Shown one piece after another: positions 1 through 7,765 of a stretch of 64,000 nt of DNA. The stretch is taken from contig DIXM01000001.1 of NCBI GenBank assembly GCA_002436025.1, positions 1 through 64,000 on the forward strand, given 5' to 3'. Numbering within the stretch: the stretch's first letter is position 1; every line of letters starts with the position of its first letter. Below the pieces are notes generated by a model, which saw nothing but the letters and a program-made list of their open reading frames with translations, made no database searches and was not told where the DNA came from. The translations under genes were made by a program, and so were the position numbers. The DNA comes from a candidate division Hyd24-12 bacterium UBA6080 (GTDB lineage: Bacteria; Fermentibacterota; Fermentibacteria; Fermentibacterales; JCC-6).

Positions 1-24
1 CCCGACTTCCATTTCGAGGACCCC
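1..24. repeat. Left copy of a 24-bp direct repeat flanking the CRISPR remnant
   Basis: These 24 bases are identical to 187-210. On the right they continue into the helicase-like coding frame. On the left copy they run straight into a CRISPR repeat, sharing only CCCC at the junction. The left copy may extend beyond the window. It could be a duplication made when the CRISPR segment entered the gene, or an assembly join. Confidence 0.85.
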
Positions 25-166
25 ACGTGCGTGGGGATGAACCGTACTGAAACACGTCCCACTGCCCGATACCGGGCTGTTCCCCACGTGCGTGGGGATG
101 AACCGATAGACGTCAGCACCGCCCAGCTCGCAAAGAGCTGTTCCCCACGTGCGTGGGGATGGGTCG
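16..166. CRISPR. Three-repeat, two-spacer CRISPR remnant, type I-E-like repeat
   Basis: The core CCCCACGTGCGTGGGGATG starts at 21, 82 and 143, an exact 61-base period (29-base repeat plus 32-base spacer). The full repeat at 77-105 begins CTGTTCCCC and ends GATGAACCG. The copy at 16-44 has lost its first five bases, and the copy at 138-166 is degenerate after GATG, as terminal repeats often are. The spacers are 45-76 and 106-137 and are unrelated to each other. The repeat has the GC-rich palindrome (CCCCACGTGCGTGGGG) and the 29/32 geometry typical of type I-E. No cas gene lies in the window, so this is an orphan remnant or an array end. Confidence 0.85.
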
Positions 167-462
167 TTCCAGAAAACACAACACTTCCCGACTTCCATTT
201 CGAGGACCCCAACGGGATCAAGGACGGAATCTGCATCTACCTCGACGGGATGAGCGAGGGCCTCCACGGAAGGCCGGAGACAGCCCAACGAGATCGAATC
301 ATCCGCGAAGAGCTGAGGAGTCGCAACTACGAAGTCATCGAGATAACCCGGGGCCAGCTTGACGACAGGGAGGCCATGGTGAGGCACTTCAGGCGGCTGG
401 GCCGGATCCTCGTGGGACGGGACAGAACCGAAGAGGCTATCGAGAGTCTCGACGGGCTGTGA
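163..462 (+). pseudogene. C-terminal fragment of a helicase-like (DUF1998/Vsr-like tail) protein
   Basis: The frame reads VVPENTTLPDFHFEDPNG, then a conserved tail with YLDGMSEGLHG, PETAQRDRIIREEL, YEVIEI and AMVRHFRRLGRIL, ending at a TGA at 460-462. Tails of this kind (PDF, then LDG, then an R-rich helix, then YxVIEI) are the small endonuclease-like ends of large DEAD/DEAH helicases found in defence and repair loci. Only about 99 residues remain. Upstream, the frame is interrupted by CRISPR repeats, so there is no native start. The parent may have been a phage-defence helicase, but that is inference. The identity rests on motif memory rather than a search. Confidence 0.5.
187..210. repeat. 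Right copy of the 24-bp direct repeat
   Basis: Identical to 1-24. This copy sits in the natural coding context (LPDFHFEDPNG) of the helicase fragment, so it is probably the original. Confidence 0.85.
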
Positions 463-510
463 TACCGCCAGGCTGGCCCTTGCCAACTCATGCAAAGCAT
501 GGAGTTTGAA

Positions 511-538
511 GAGGCGGTCAGGTTGCCCCTACCGCCTC
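511..538. terminator. GC-rich hairpin between convergent genes
   Basis: GAGGCGGT at 511-518 pairs perfectly with ACCGCCTC at 531-538 around a 12-base loop. It lies 48 bases after the stop of the helicase fragment and 60 bases beyond the end of the leftward NYN-like gene. It could therefore end transcription from either side. There is only a short pyrimidine stretch after it, so a Rho-independent terminator is not certain. Confidence 0.45.
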
Positions 539-599
539 CTTCTGTACGAACCTTCAACGGCCGATTTCTAAAGACACCGAGAGAAGATCCGGTGGTTGT

Positions 600-1169
600 T
601 CACAATTCCTCACGCGTAAGGCCCATGGCTTCGCCTATGACATAGTACGAGAACTGGAAGGTCAAATCACCAGGCATTCTACTCCAGTCGTTCTCGTTCT
701 CCTGCTTATGCTTGATCAGGCAGATGTCGTAGTCCCTCTCCACAAGCTCTCGCAGCAGGGGAAGGTATCCTTCGTCGTCCCCCATGATCATTACGCGGTT
801 TATTTCGGGACGAGAGTCAATCTCCTTCCTCATCTCATCCCATGTCGGTTCAGAACAACGCACAGTTCTGAAAAGCCTGTCAGGTCCCATCGCAACGATG
901 TTGAAATCATCTCTCTGCTGAAAGATGACCGGAATTGACATCTCCTCGCGCCCGTTACCGTACTTGCACAAGGCGGCAAAGAGCAACCGGGGATAAAGGA
1001 AATCAGTAAACTCTTTTCGCGGCTTCTCCGGTTCCTCCCCGCTGTACAACTCTGAGTAAAACTTTCTGTTGATTCGAAACTCCTGCTCAAGAAAGCCAGC
1101 ATCCACAAGGATCAAGGTTGGGGTTTCGATGGTTGCAATGTACCGTTCTACTCTCTCAATCTTTGTCAT
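600..1169 (-). CDS. NYN/PIN-like ribonuclease-domain protein
   Basis: The product has 189 residues. An N-terminal hydrophobic strand carries an acidic residue (LILVDAGF, Asp23). A later strand-loop VMIMGDDEGYLPLLREL resembles the SGDSDFxPL motif of NYN/PIN nucleases, where clustered acidic residues bind a metal. ATG 1167-1169 is preceded by GGAGGAATCGAG, and the SD follows the reverse-transcriptase stop by only a base or so, so the two are probably co-transcribed. NYN proteins cut RNA in processing, toxin or defence settings. The middle part, rich in Phe and Arg, is not recognised. The function is inferred from fold-level motifs only. Confidence 0.55.
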   Translation of the reverse strand: MTKIERVERYIATIETPTLILVDAGFLEQEFRINRKFYSELYSGEEPEKPRKEFTDFLYPRLLFAALCKYGNGREEMSIPVIFQQRDDFNIVAMGPDRLFRTVRCSEPTWDEMRKEIDSRPEINRVMIMGDDEGYLPLLRELVERDYDICLIKHKQENENDWSRMPGDLTFQFSYYVIGEAMGLTREEL

Positions 1170-1180
1170 CTCGATTCCTC

Positions 1181-3367
1181 CTACACCGTCAGGGTTTTTT
1201 GGGCAAAAACAAATGGTTCAGGGGGCGTGACAGTCCCGCCCCCCACCATTCTCGTCGTCGTGCAGCTCGTACTCCGTCGTGACTCTGGGGTTAGGGCGAG
1301 CGAGGCGTCGGCTCTGTCCGCATACCCTCTCCCGCGCCTTTCCCCCGTCGTCAGCTCTGCCGTGGGGCGGGCCTTCTCCCGCTTCCCGTACTCTCCTGGC
1401 ATTCCTGGGTCCGTCCGTCCCGCGAGCCTGTGATTCTTTCCGGATATGGGATTCTTACCTGCCCTGTGTTCTTTCTCTCTTCCGGGACGAAGAGTTCTAC
1501 CTGTGTGTCCTTCTTCTTTCCCGGATTCAAGAATTCTGTGCCCTGGGTTTCTTCCCCTTCCGGCATCCGGAGTCCTGTGTGTGTTGTCTTTCTCTTTCTC
1601 CGGATTCTGCCCGCGGTCCTCTCTCTCTAGGAGGGTCTCCGATTTCTTGAACCTTCTCCAGACGTCTTTCAGGTTCTCCGATGTGAAATCTTTCTCCCAC
1701 CCTTCCCCCAGCACTCTTGCCAGTTCTCTCTTCGTCGCCCCGTCAACATCCCGGTAGAGTCCCGTCTCTTCTGCCAACCTGAAGTAGCTCGCCCATCCGC
1801 AGATGTATCTCATCAGGTGACCCGGTCGGAACACGGCTCGAGCGTTCTGGCGCCCGCTCGAGCCTCCGATCAGCTCTCCCACCCGGTCCTCGAACTTCCT
1901 GCGGGCTTCGTCAGAGACACGGAAAAGCGGCCGGTTGCTCTCGGTCATGGAGTATCCCAGGAACTTGCGATCCCAGGGACGTTCCACCCCGCTCTTCTCG
2001 GCGTTCACTACCAGTTTCAACTCGTCCTCAAGGAACTTTGTGACCGAAGCAGCAACTCTGGTCGCTGCCTTCTGCGTCCGGACTACGACCACGAAGTCGT
2101 CGGCGTATCTCACGAACCTGTGTCCCCTCCGTTCGAGCTCCTTGTCGAGCCCGTCCAGGAGTACGTTGGCCATCAGGGGTGAGATGGGGCCACCCTGGGG
2201 CGTGCCCTGCGTCCGTCTGACTACTTCGCCGTCCCGGAAGACGCCCGCTTGCAGGTAGGATCGCAGCAGCTTCAGCATCTTCCTGTCCGTGATCTTCTCG
2301 GCCATCTTCGCCATGACCAGGTCGTGGTCCACCCTGTCAAAGAACTTCGACAAGTCCATCTTGACGGCCCACGTGTCTCCGGCGCACACGTAGTCCCGCA
2401 GTTTCAGCAGGGCCATGTGCGCTCCGATGTTCTTCCTGAACCCGAAGCTGTTCTCCGAGAATCTCGGATCGAAGACCGGGTCCAGCACGTTCAGCGCCAT
2501 CAGCTGGATGAGCCTGTCCTGTACCGTGGGGATTCCGAGGGTACGCGATCCTCCGTCGGGCTTCGGGATCTCGCACTGCCTTGTCGGCATGGGCGCGTAT
2601 CTCCCCTCCCATATCTCGGACTTGATCCGTTCCCACTTCGGACTCACGAGCATGGCACCGAGGTTTTCGACGGACTGTCCGTCTACCCCCGGCGCCTTCC
2701 TCCCTTTGCCACGGAGTTCCTTCAGGGCTCTCCTGACGTTCCCTTCCTCGAGCATCCTGTCGACGAGGTCTGCATCGTGCACGACTCCATCCGACTCTTG
2801 CGATTCCACCGCCGTGGCGTTTGGCGCGCCTTCTCCCCGCGTTACCGAGAGGAGTGCTCCCTGCATCTCAGCCGGGACATCTGCGCCTTCTTCGTCCTCC
2901 GAGGCTTCCTCGCTCCTGCGGCCGTTACCGTCGTCCGCCGGAGATGCCGCTCTTCCTCCGACTCCTGCCCTCTCCGTCTCTTCTGCGGCACGCGTGCCTT
3001 CTCCTTCGGCCGTCTCGTTGAGCTCATGGCCTGGGTGCCTCGTCAGCGTGCCTTCTCCTTCCCCCTTTCCGTCTGTGTGTAGGCTTGCCTTTCCCCCGGG
3101 GGTCCCGCGGTCCAGGTCGTTCGCTCCGGGGCGTTCTGCCCCTGCCCACAACGTGTACCTCATTTCGCCGGTCCGGACGTGCGCTGTCTCCTGGTCGACT
3201 TCAGGGGACGGGCCTGCCGGGCTGCCGACGAGCCGAGGCGTTGATGCGTCCCGGGACGGGAATTCGTCCGGGACTCGCGTAGAGGAGTGCCGAGAGTACT
3301 GTGGCGTCGCCGGGCATGCCATCGTCTGGTCTGTCACCGGGGTTCTCCTTGCTTTTCTGTACTTCAC
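1181..3367 (-). CDS. Group-II-intron-type reverse transcriptase with long low-complexity extensions
   Basis: Residues about 200-470 form a complete RT: GIPTVQDRLIQ, FGFR, MDLSKFFDRVDHD (Asp338), QGTPQGGPISPLMANV and RYADDF (Asp423/424). Residues 480-580 resemble a maturase X domain (YICGWASYFRLAEETGLYRD). No HNH domain is seen, as in group IIC proteins. The first ~200 residues and the last ~145 are hydrophilic and repetitive and may be intron RNA or spacer that happens to be open. The RT core is about 1628-2767. I could not find a clean domain V hairpin or intron ends, so a complete intron is not shown. The QG/SP motif argues against a DGR-type RT. The start codon is uncertain. Confidence 0.8.
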   Translation of the reverse strand: MKYRKARRTPVTDQTMACPATPQYSRHSSTRVPDEFPSRDASTPRLVGSPAGPSPEVDQETAHVRTGEMRYTLWAGAERPGANDLDRGTPGGKASLHTDGKGEGEGTLTRHPGHELNETAEGEGTRAAEETERAGVGGRAASPADDGNGRRSEEASEDEEGADVPAEMQGALLSVTRGEGAPNATAVESQESDGVVHDADLVDRMLEEGNVRRALKELRGKGRKAPGVDGQSVENLGAMLVSPKWERIKSEIWEGRYAPMPTRQCEIPKPDGGSRTLGIPTVQDRLIQLMALNVLDPVFDPRFSENSFGFRKNIGAHMALLKLRDYVCAGDTWAVKMDLSKFFDRVDHDLVMAKMAEKITDRKMLKLLRSYLQAGVFRDGEVVRRTQGTPQGGPISPLMANVLLDGLDKELERRGHRFVRYADDFVVVVRTQKAATRVAASVTKFLEDELKLVVNAEKSGVERPWDRKFLGYSMTESNRPLFRVSDEARRKFEDRVGELIGGSSGRQNARAVFRPGHLMRYICGWASYFRLAEETGLYRDVDGATKRELARVLGEGWEKDFTSENLKDVWRRFKKSETLLEREDRGQNPEKEKDNTHRTPDAGRGRNPGHRILESGKEEGHTGRTLRPGREKEHRAGKNPISGKNHRLAGRTDPGMPGEYGKREKARPTAELTTGERRGRGYADRADASLALTPESRRSTSCTTTRMVGGGTVTPPEPFVFAQKTLTV
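1221..1243. other. GC-rich hairpin at the 3' end of the RT reading frame
   Basis: GGGGGCG at 1221-1227 pairs with CGCCCCC at 1237-1243 around nine bases. It lies just upstream, in the leftward sense, of the RT stop and the NYN start. It could be part of an intron 3' structure, a target-site terminator (group IIC introns favour these) or a translational control element. No T-run follows. Confidence 0.4.
1440..1603. repeat. Imperfect ~40-bp tandem repeats, five units
   Basis: CCGG recurs at 1440, 1482, 1521, 1560 and 1600 (steps 42, 39, 39, 40), each preceded on the plus strand by a pyrimidine tract of the type CCTGTGTTCTTTCTCTTC. The units lie in the open C-terminal extension of the RT frame. 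Because the steps are not all multiples of three, the repeat is a DNA- or RNA-level feature rather than a protein repeat. Confidence 0.65.
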
Positions 3368-4319
3368 GGTCTTCTCCTCACTTTCTACCTCTTAATGTAT
3401 CAGCAGCGTTTTGATTCCGACGAAGCTGCAAACTTCCCTTAGCACAAACTGTCTATGACTCCCATCTGTATCACCAACGAGCATGTCTGTGAACACTCCT
3501 TGCCAAACTGATATGGTCATAGAACCCGGAAACCATTGGCAACCCATCAAGCAAACCATCCCCACTGAAAGCGCACCAATTTGTCTTCATCCTTCGCAAC
3601 TCTTTTCCTGAAGCTCGCAGCACTCGCACAGTTTTTTGTGGATGCGTTCGTCGAACCAAGCCCAGCAAAGGCCTGTTCGCATACCTGGTGTTGTTGATGC
3701 CCCGAATCTCGCTTTCGGATGAGTTCGATAACCCTGTTCTTTGCGAGAAGACCTGTTTGTAATCCTGACGACAGATCTGTCGTATCCTTGGGAACGGGGG
3801 AAACTGAACTTCGGAGTCTTTCTTCTGATGAACTACTATTCCCAGTGTGATTGGGAGGTAATGCTCCACTAATTCTGAAAATGGGAGATTGGGAAAAGAG
3901 GCATCTGATTCCAGTGTGGGGGCAAAATGCAGATCTTGCAGCCCCGTTTTCTGGGCAAAAGTAAAGCTGACGAAAGAAGCATAGATTTTCCTCATATACA
4001 CAGTACCAGTTTTTGTGCCAAAAGTTCACTACCACCTTCAAACCGACTTCTTCCATCTGGGAAGTGAATTTGCTTAATAGATTGCTGTGTAACATTTAAG
4101 CATGAATGGCTTGACATCTGCCGTTGATCCCACGATTTGGAGACGACAGTGTTAGGGAGAAGACAAGCTCTTTGGTGGAGTCGGAATCCAGACGAAGCCA
4201 GTCGAGCTGGGCAAACATTCACAAGAATTGCCACCATTGATTCAGCAGTCCCTAAAGGGAAGAAACTTGACGTGTATCCATCTCGTAGGCTTCCCGTTAT
4301 GTAGAAACTTCATAAAATC
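3368..4319. other. Stretch without a recognisable gene
   Basis: About 950 bases of lower GC lie between the RT gene and the IS element. Two leftward open frames (3471-4001 and 3547-4095) overlap each other in different phases. They have no recognised motif, no clear ribosome site, and codon use unlike the neighbours. I treat this as decayed or non-coding DNA. Confidence 0.5.
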
Positions 4320-4362
4320 GCAAGCTTCCCCTTTTAGAGGACATTTGTTAGAGTGAGACTTC
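4320..4362. repeat. IS3-family left inverted repeat
   Basis: It reads AAGCTTCCCC, then TTTTAGAGGACATTTGT, then AGAGTGA, ending about 20 bases before the OrfA start. It pairs imperfectly with 5201-5243. The stretch TAGAGGACATTTGT recurs alone near 9282. Confidence 0.65.
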
Positions 4363-4383
4363 CTGCCAACCCAGGAGGTCGAG

Positions 4384-4641
4384 ATGAAACAGTCCAGGTT
4401 CACGGAGACGCAGATCGTGGCGATCCTGCGGGAAGCCGATGCCGGAGTCGCGGTCACAGAGGTTTGCCGCAAGTACGGCATCAGTGGCAACACATTCTAC
4501 AACTGGAAGAAGAAATACAGCGGGATGGGCGTCCCAGAGCTTATGCGGATGAAGGAGCTCGAGACTGAGAACACCCGATTGAAGCGGATGTACTCGGAAT
4601 TGAGCCTCGAGAATCACGCATTGAAGGAGCTTATCTCATAA
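4384..4641 (+). CDS. IS3-family transposase OrfA (HTH_Tnp_1)
   Basis: The product has 85 residues, normal for IS3 OrfA. It starts KQSRFTETQIVAIL and has the helix-turn-helix (VTEVCRKYGISGNTFYNWKKKY), then a leucine-zipper region (LETENTRLKRMYSELSLE). The family role is to bind the element ends and, by programmed frameshifting, fuse to OrfB. ATG 4384 is preceded by CCAGGAGGTCGAG, a strong ribosome site. The frame is intact, but its partner OrfB is broken, so the protein can at most bind ends here or help related copies. Confidence 0.9.
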   Translation: MKQSRFTETQIVAILREADAGVAVTEVCRKYGISGNTFYNWKKKYSGMGVPELMRMKELETENTRLKRMYSELSLENHALKELIS

Positions 4642-4643
4642 TA

Positions 4644-5230
4644 GCTCTGACGCCACCGGAACGCCGGGAAGCGGTGGCGTTCCTGGTGGCGGAACAGGGA
4701 ATGACGGTGAGTACTTCATGCGAAGCCCAACGTGATCTGGTCTCTGGACTTCATGCATGACACTGTACAACGGCAGGCGCTTCAGGGCACTGAACATGCT
4801 TGATGAGGGGGTAAGGGAGGTTCTGGACATCGAAGTGGACACGTCGCTCCCGGGAGAACGGGTCGTGCAGGTATTGGAACGTTTGAAGTACTGGCGGGGT
4901 CTTCCCCAGGCGATTCGCTGCGACAACGGACCTGAACTGACGAGCGAGGTATTCGTTGACTGGTGTAAGGAGAACGGAGTGGAGCTGAGGCACATCGAAC
5001 CCGGCAAGCCGAATCAGAACGCCTTCATCGAGAGGTTCAACAAAACCTACAGGAACGAGGTTCTGGACGCATATCTGTTCGAGAGCATGGCTGATGTTCG
5101 GGAGATCACGGAGGGATGGATCAATGAGTACAACGAGCAACGCCCCCATGACTCACTAAAGGGCTTGCCGCCAACGATGTATCGTGAAATGATAACCCGT
5201 GAAGTGTCACTTTATGAAGTGTCTACCTAA
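4644..5230 (+). pseudogene. IS3-family transposase OrfB (rve integrase), deleted and frameshifted
   Basis: Three pieces in three phases: ALTPPERREAVAFLVAEQGM (OrfB start, from 4644), then KPNVIWSLDFMHD (from 4723), then from about 4757 the catalytic core. The DDE residues can all be read: Asp in WSLDF, Asp in RCDNGPE, Glu in AFIERFNKTYRNE. Roughly 90-100 residues between the first two pieces are missing, and a one-base shift lies near 4757. The stop lies inside the right inverted repeat, normal for IS3. It is a dead transposase. Confidence 0.85.
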
Positions 5231-5243
5231 TGGGGAAGCTTAC
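5201..5243. repeat. IS3-family right inverted repeat
   Basis: Reverse complement begins GTAAGCTTCCCC and matches the left end at about 14-17 of every 21-23 positions. It contains the OrfB stop codon. Confidence 0.65.
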
Positions 5244-5368
5244 GGGCGGAGTATGACCCTCACTTTTCGAGCGGTAAACGATTCCGACAATGACAGTCAT
5301 ATTCATGTTTCCAAGGCCAACGGAAAAGCCGGGGCAGTTCAGTATCTTGGTCTATAAAGATGAGTGAA

Positions 5369-6763
5369 CTAATTCTGATCTTTGATGACGAGTCTCTCTC
5401 CAGAAACACGGGTCAACATCAAAACACTCTTTGGAGAGTCAAGACTGCCTACTATTCTTTTTAGTGCTCCTGCACCAAAGACCGATCTCATACCATTCTC
5501 TTTGATAATCAGTACTCTTCGATCCCATTTCGGACAATCCGAATTGGCGTACTTCTCACCCTCCTTCCTTGAGCTTAAAAACATCTCAATACCAAATTCT
5601 CTTGCAAGATGGATAAAGGCTGGTAGGTCAAAGAGAATCATTACCTCTAACCTTCTTGCCATCATATTTTCTATTGTCCTATCATCTAAACTCCAAAGTG
5701 TGAATGGAGTTGTAGTACCTCCTATAATGTTCATACTAAACAGCGGAACGATAGTGTATGACTCATCCTCTCCTATCAGCTCATTAATCAAACACCTGTT
5801 ACTTGCAGATTCGCTGCATTCACGAGCAAGGTGGCGCTGTCTGCATTCAAGGGCAGCATCCAGAGCTCCTTCATAGGCTTCACCATAGGACTCACCAACC
5901 GCAACACCTATATGCAGGCAATCCTGATAGGTCGAACAGAAGATGCCTCCTGTACTGATAGACTCAGCACACAGGAGATTAACCAAGCTATCATATTGTT
6001 GGAGTTCTATATCAACACAACTGACTAGTTGTATCTTTCTTTCATCTTCCAGCGGCTGAGTGATATCTGTAACGACATCGTTCTTGTGATCTGTGCGCAG
6101 TATCTTCTCAGTTTGATGTCTTCTGATTCTCTGCTTGACCATTCGGCGGAACTGCTTCTGATGAGGCTCCGCGATTCCTTTGGTGTCGAGTTGAAGAGAC
6201 TCTGTTTCAGCTGGAAGCGAATCAACGACAGGCATAAGTATATCGTTAACCATACCTGACTTAAGCTCAATTATGCTTATAGTCTCTCCCTTTGGCTTTC
6301 TCCAGTCAAGCCTGACCAAATCGCAGTTATGAATGAAGGTAGTAAGGTCAGAAATCAGAGCGAAAGACAACCTGCTTTCAGTGTTGAGTCTGTCAGCCTC
6401 ATTGATTGTCCTACGTAAAATTGTGAAGTCAATCCGCTGGGGACTGCCATGTATGTTTAATCTGTTAACAATGTGTTGCCGACAACCAAAAATCTGAAAT
6501 GCAATCCCGTCCAGAATTCTCCTTAGACATAGTTCTTCAAAGTTCTTTAGCTCAATCGGTAACATAGAATCCCTGAGCTCACATAGGGACGCGATGACTC
6601 CATGCTGAACCTTATCCCAGAGTCGATTGCAGTTCCGAACGTCTTCTGGACAAGCGCGCATCGGCCCTCCGACTTCGTCGGCTGAAATCACCTTTCTGAA
6701 AAGCCAAGTTGAGTTTCGAACAAAAGGCATTGTCTTTCGGACAAACTCACTCAGTTCATTCAT
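5369..6763 (-). CDS. AT-rich orphan protein with a PD-(D/E)XK-like motif
   Basis: The product has 464 residues from ATG 6763, chosen because AAAGGTGA lies about 11 bases upstream. A longer TTG start at 6856 has no ribosome site. Around residues 147-168 it reads CDLVRLDW, then IIELKSG, giving D-x17-E-x-K as in PD-(D/E)XK nucleases. The C-terminal third has hydrophobic strands (RRLEVMILFDLPAFIHLA) and no known domain. It is visibly richer in A+T than the genes to its right, which suggests transfer. It is divergent from the tiny gene at 6880. A nuclease or defence role is only inference; otherwise this is a hypothetical protein. Confidence 0.55.
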   Translation of the reverse strand: MNELSEFVRKTMPFVRNSTWLFRKVISADEVGGPMRACPEDVRNCNRLWDKVQHGVIASLCELRDSMLPIELKNFEELCLRRILDGIAFQIFGCRQHIVNRLNIHGSPQRIDFTILRRTINEADRLNTESRLSFALISDLTTFIHNCDLVRLDWRKPKGETISIIELKSGMVNDILMPVVDSLPAETESLQLDTKGIAEPHQKQFRRMVKQRIRRHQTEKILRTDHKNDVVTDITQPLEDERKIQLVSCVDIELQQYDSLVNLLCAESISTGGIFCSTYQDCLHIGVAVGESYGEAYEGALDAALECRQRHLARECSESASNRCLINELIGEDESYTIVPLFSMNIIGGTTTPFTLWSLDDRTIENMMARRLEVMILFDLPAFIHLAREFGIEMFLSSRKEGEKYANSDCPKWDRRVLIIKENGMRSVFGAGALKRIVGSLDSPKSVLMLTRVSGERLVIKDQN

Positions 6764-6879
6764 CTTGAAGGTCTTCACCTTTCCTCTCGTTGACGAATTG
6801 GTAATCGGTATGCTATTGTTTGCGCCAATTATTCTGACTGGGGTGATAGAACGCAACCCAAACAGGAGGAGGTGAAAAA

Positions 6880-6975
6880 ATGCCTGAGCTGCTGAAGAAG
6901 GTCCTGACCGCAGTGATCATCGCTGTAGTTGCGGAGCTTGCCAAGCTTGTTACAGCAGAGGCTAAGAAGATATGA
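6880..6975 (+). CDS. 31-residue amphipathic or membrane peptide with a very strong ribosome site
   Basis: ATG 6880 follows AGGAGGAGGTGA with six bases between, one of the best ribosome sites in the window. The peptide runs MPELLKKVLTAVIIAVV and on through ELAKLV to EAKKI, stopping at TGA 6973-6975. It has a hydrophobic centre with Lys at both ends, like type I toxin peptides, small membrane regulators or leaderless bacteriocins. No homologue is recognised. A strong hairpin follows 37 bases downstream. The composition and the ribosome site are visible; the role is unknown. Confidence 0.6.
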   Translation: MPELLKKVLTAVIIAVVAELAKLVTAEAKKI

Positions 6976-7012
6976 GTGATGGCTCGTCTTTTTGGTCGTC
7001 AGTAAGCTCCAC

Positions 7013-7046
7013 GTCGGGTGCCTTGCTGCTCGCTAGGGCACCCGAC
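7013..7046. terminator. Ten-base-pair hairpin after the small peptide gene
   Basis: GTCGGGTGCC at 7013 pairs perfectly with GGCACCCGAC ending at 7046, with a 14-base loop. It probably ends or stabilises the peptide mRNA. There is no T-run, so it could instead be part of a structured RNA. The following ~190 bases to 7232 hold no recognised gene. Confidence 0.5.
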
Positions 7047-7232
7047 CCACATCTCCAAAAAGCCTATTATCGACCGGGTTTACACAAAGCTGCCTCGTGG
7101 TTCTTCTCGATTGATCCCAGTAATCCACCATTCTTCTGTTCTCATACTTAAGACCCACCGGCAGTTACTAGTAGCATTCAAGTTTTTTAAGGTTGTGCAA
7201 CTTTGTTTCCCATGTTTGCAACTGATTCAGGT

Positions 7233-7664
7233 TTAGGCTTTCACTGTTTTAACATTCTCGCCAGAGTTGCCTTGTACAGGTGTGCACATTTTTCTTAAGC
7301 TTCTTTCTGTCACCAGCCTCCGCTCCCAGTAGTCCCCCATCGCCTCAATCTCCAGCAGCAAATCCCTGGGAAGGTTCAGGAGGTTAAGCTTCTGCGTAAC
7401 CCGGGCCCGGGAGCATCCGAACCTTCTGGCAAGATCCGCCCTGCTCAATCCTTCCAGTTCCATGGCGAGAGCGATCTCCCTGGCCTGGATGACCGGATTC
7501 CGAAAAACCTTGTGTTTTCTACGTTTTACAGGCTGTTTATGATTTGTATCATACCAGAGAATGGTTTGGTGGGCGACACGGTCGAGGCGCCAATTAGCTG
7601 CCTGTTCATCACCATTAAGGGGGGCACCCCCCAATCCTAGGTTCATCACCATTAAGGGGGGCAC
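7233..7664 (-). CDS. Small HTH protein, array copy A (ParB/KorB-like HTH)
   Basis: The conserved part is FRNPVIQAREIALAMELEG, then LSRADLARRFGCSRARVTQ (helix-turn-helix), then LLEIEAMGDYWERRLVTE. It resembles ParB/KorB HTH domains and the small HTH proteins found next to large serine recombinases. It is one of seven related segments in this window. The frame opens with GTG at 7664 inside a duplicated G-rich leader, and no ribosome site is clear, so the true start is uncertain. The first ~50 residues are probably leader sequence. It likely binds DNA. Target and partner are unknown. Confidence 0.65.
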   Translation of the reverse strand: MPPLMVMNLGLGGAPLNGDEQAANWRLDRVAHQTILWYDTNHKQPVKRRKHKVFRNPVIQAREIALAMELEGLSRADLARRFGCSRARVTQKLNLLNLPRDLLLEIEAMGDYWERRLVTERSLRKMCTPVQGNSGENVKTVKA

Positions 7665-7668
7665 CCCC
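7604..7668. repeat. Two tandem copies of a GTTCATCACCATTAAGG element
   Basis: GTTCATCACCATTAAGG plus GGGGCACCCCC occurs at 7604 and again at 7641 (37-base step), upstream of HTH copy A. Single copies lie at 9664 and 11717 in the same position relative to copies B and C. Read leftward, it contains ATGGTGATGAAC, possible start codons, and a self-complementary G/C run. Confidence 0.75.
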
Positions 7669-7765
7669 GAACCTTATCACATAACGCTTTGACGGGTGGA
7701 CGAGTTTCCAGAGGCCTGGTCACATGCAGGCACAGCAGACTTGATATGAAAAACTGTTTCGGAAA

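Larger units (their letters stand above)
4320..5243 (+). mobile_element. Defective IS3-family insertion sequence
   Basis: OrfA and the remains of OrfB lie between imperfect ~43-base inverted ends. The left end starts GCAAGCTTCCCC (4320) and the right end reads GGGGAAGCTTAC (5232-5243). The inner halves also match, e.g. GAGTGA on the left against TCACTT on the right. Full IS3-family elements are 1.2-1.5 kb. This one is about 0.92 kb because OrfB has an internal deletion and a frameshift. Exact outer ends and target duplication were not resolved. It probably cannot move by itself. Confidence 0.75.

Noticed and set aside
1191..1300. Group II intron domain V/VI and 3' end
   Set aside because: A GC hairpin is present, but no 34-base domain V with the expected bulge and tetraloop could be drawn, so no intron boundary is claimed.
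1181..3367. Diversity-generating retroelement
   Set aside because: The RT has QGTPQGGPISP and a maturase-like domain, typical of group II RTs, and no template/variable repeat pair with A-specific differences was seen.
1817..3395. Long rightward open frames (e.g. 2249-3082, 2415-3395)
   Set aside because: They are antisense to the RT gene, whose motifs are clear; the GC-rich antisense strand is open by composition.
3471..4095. Two leftward frames of 176 and 182 residues
   Set aside because: They overlap each other in different phases, have no ribosome site or motif, and cannot both be real.
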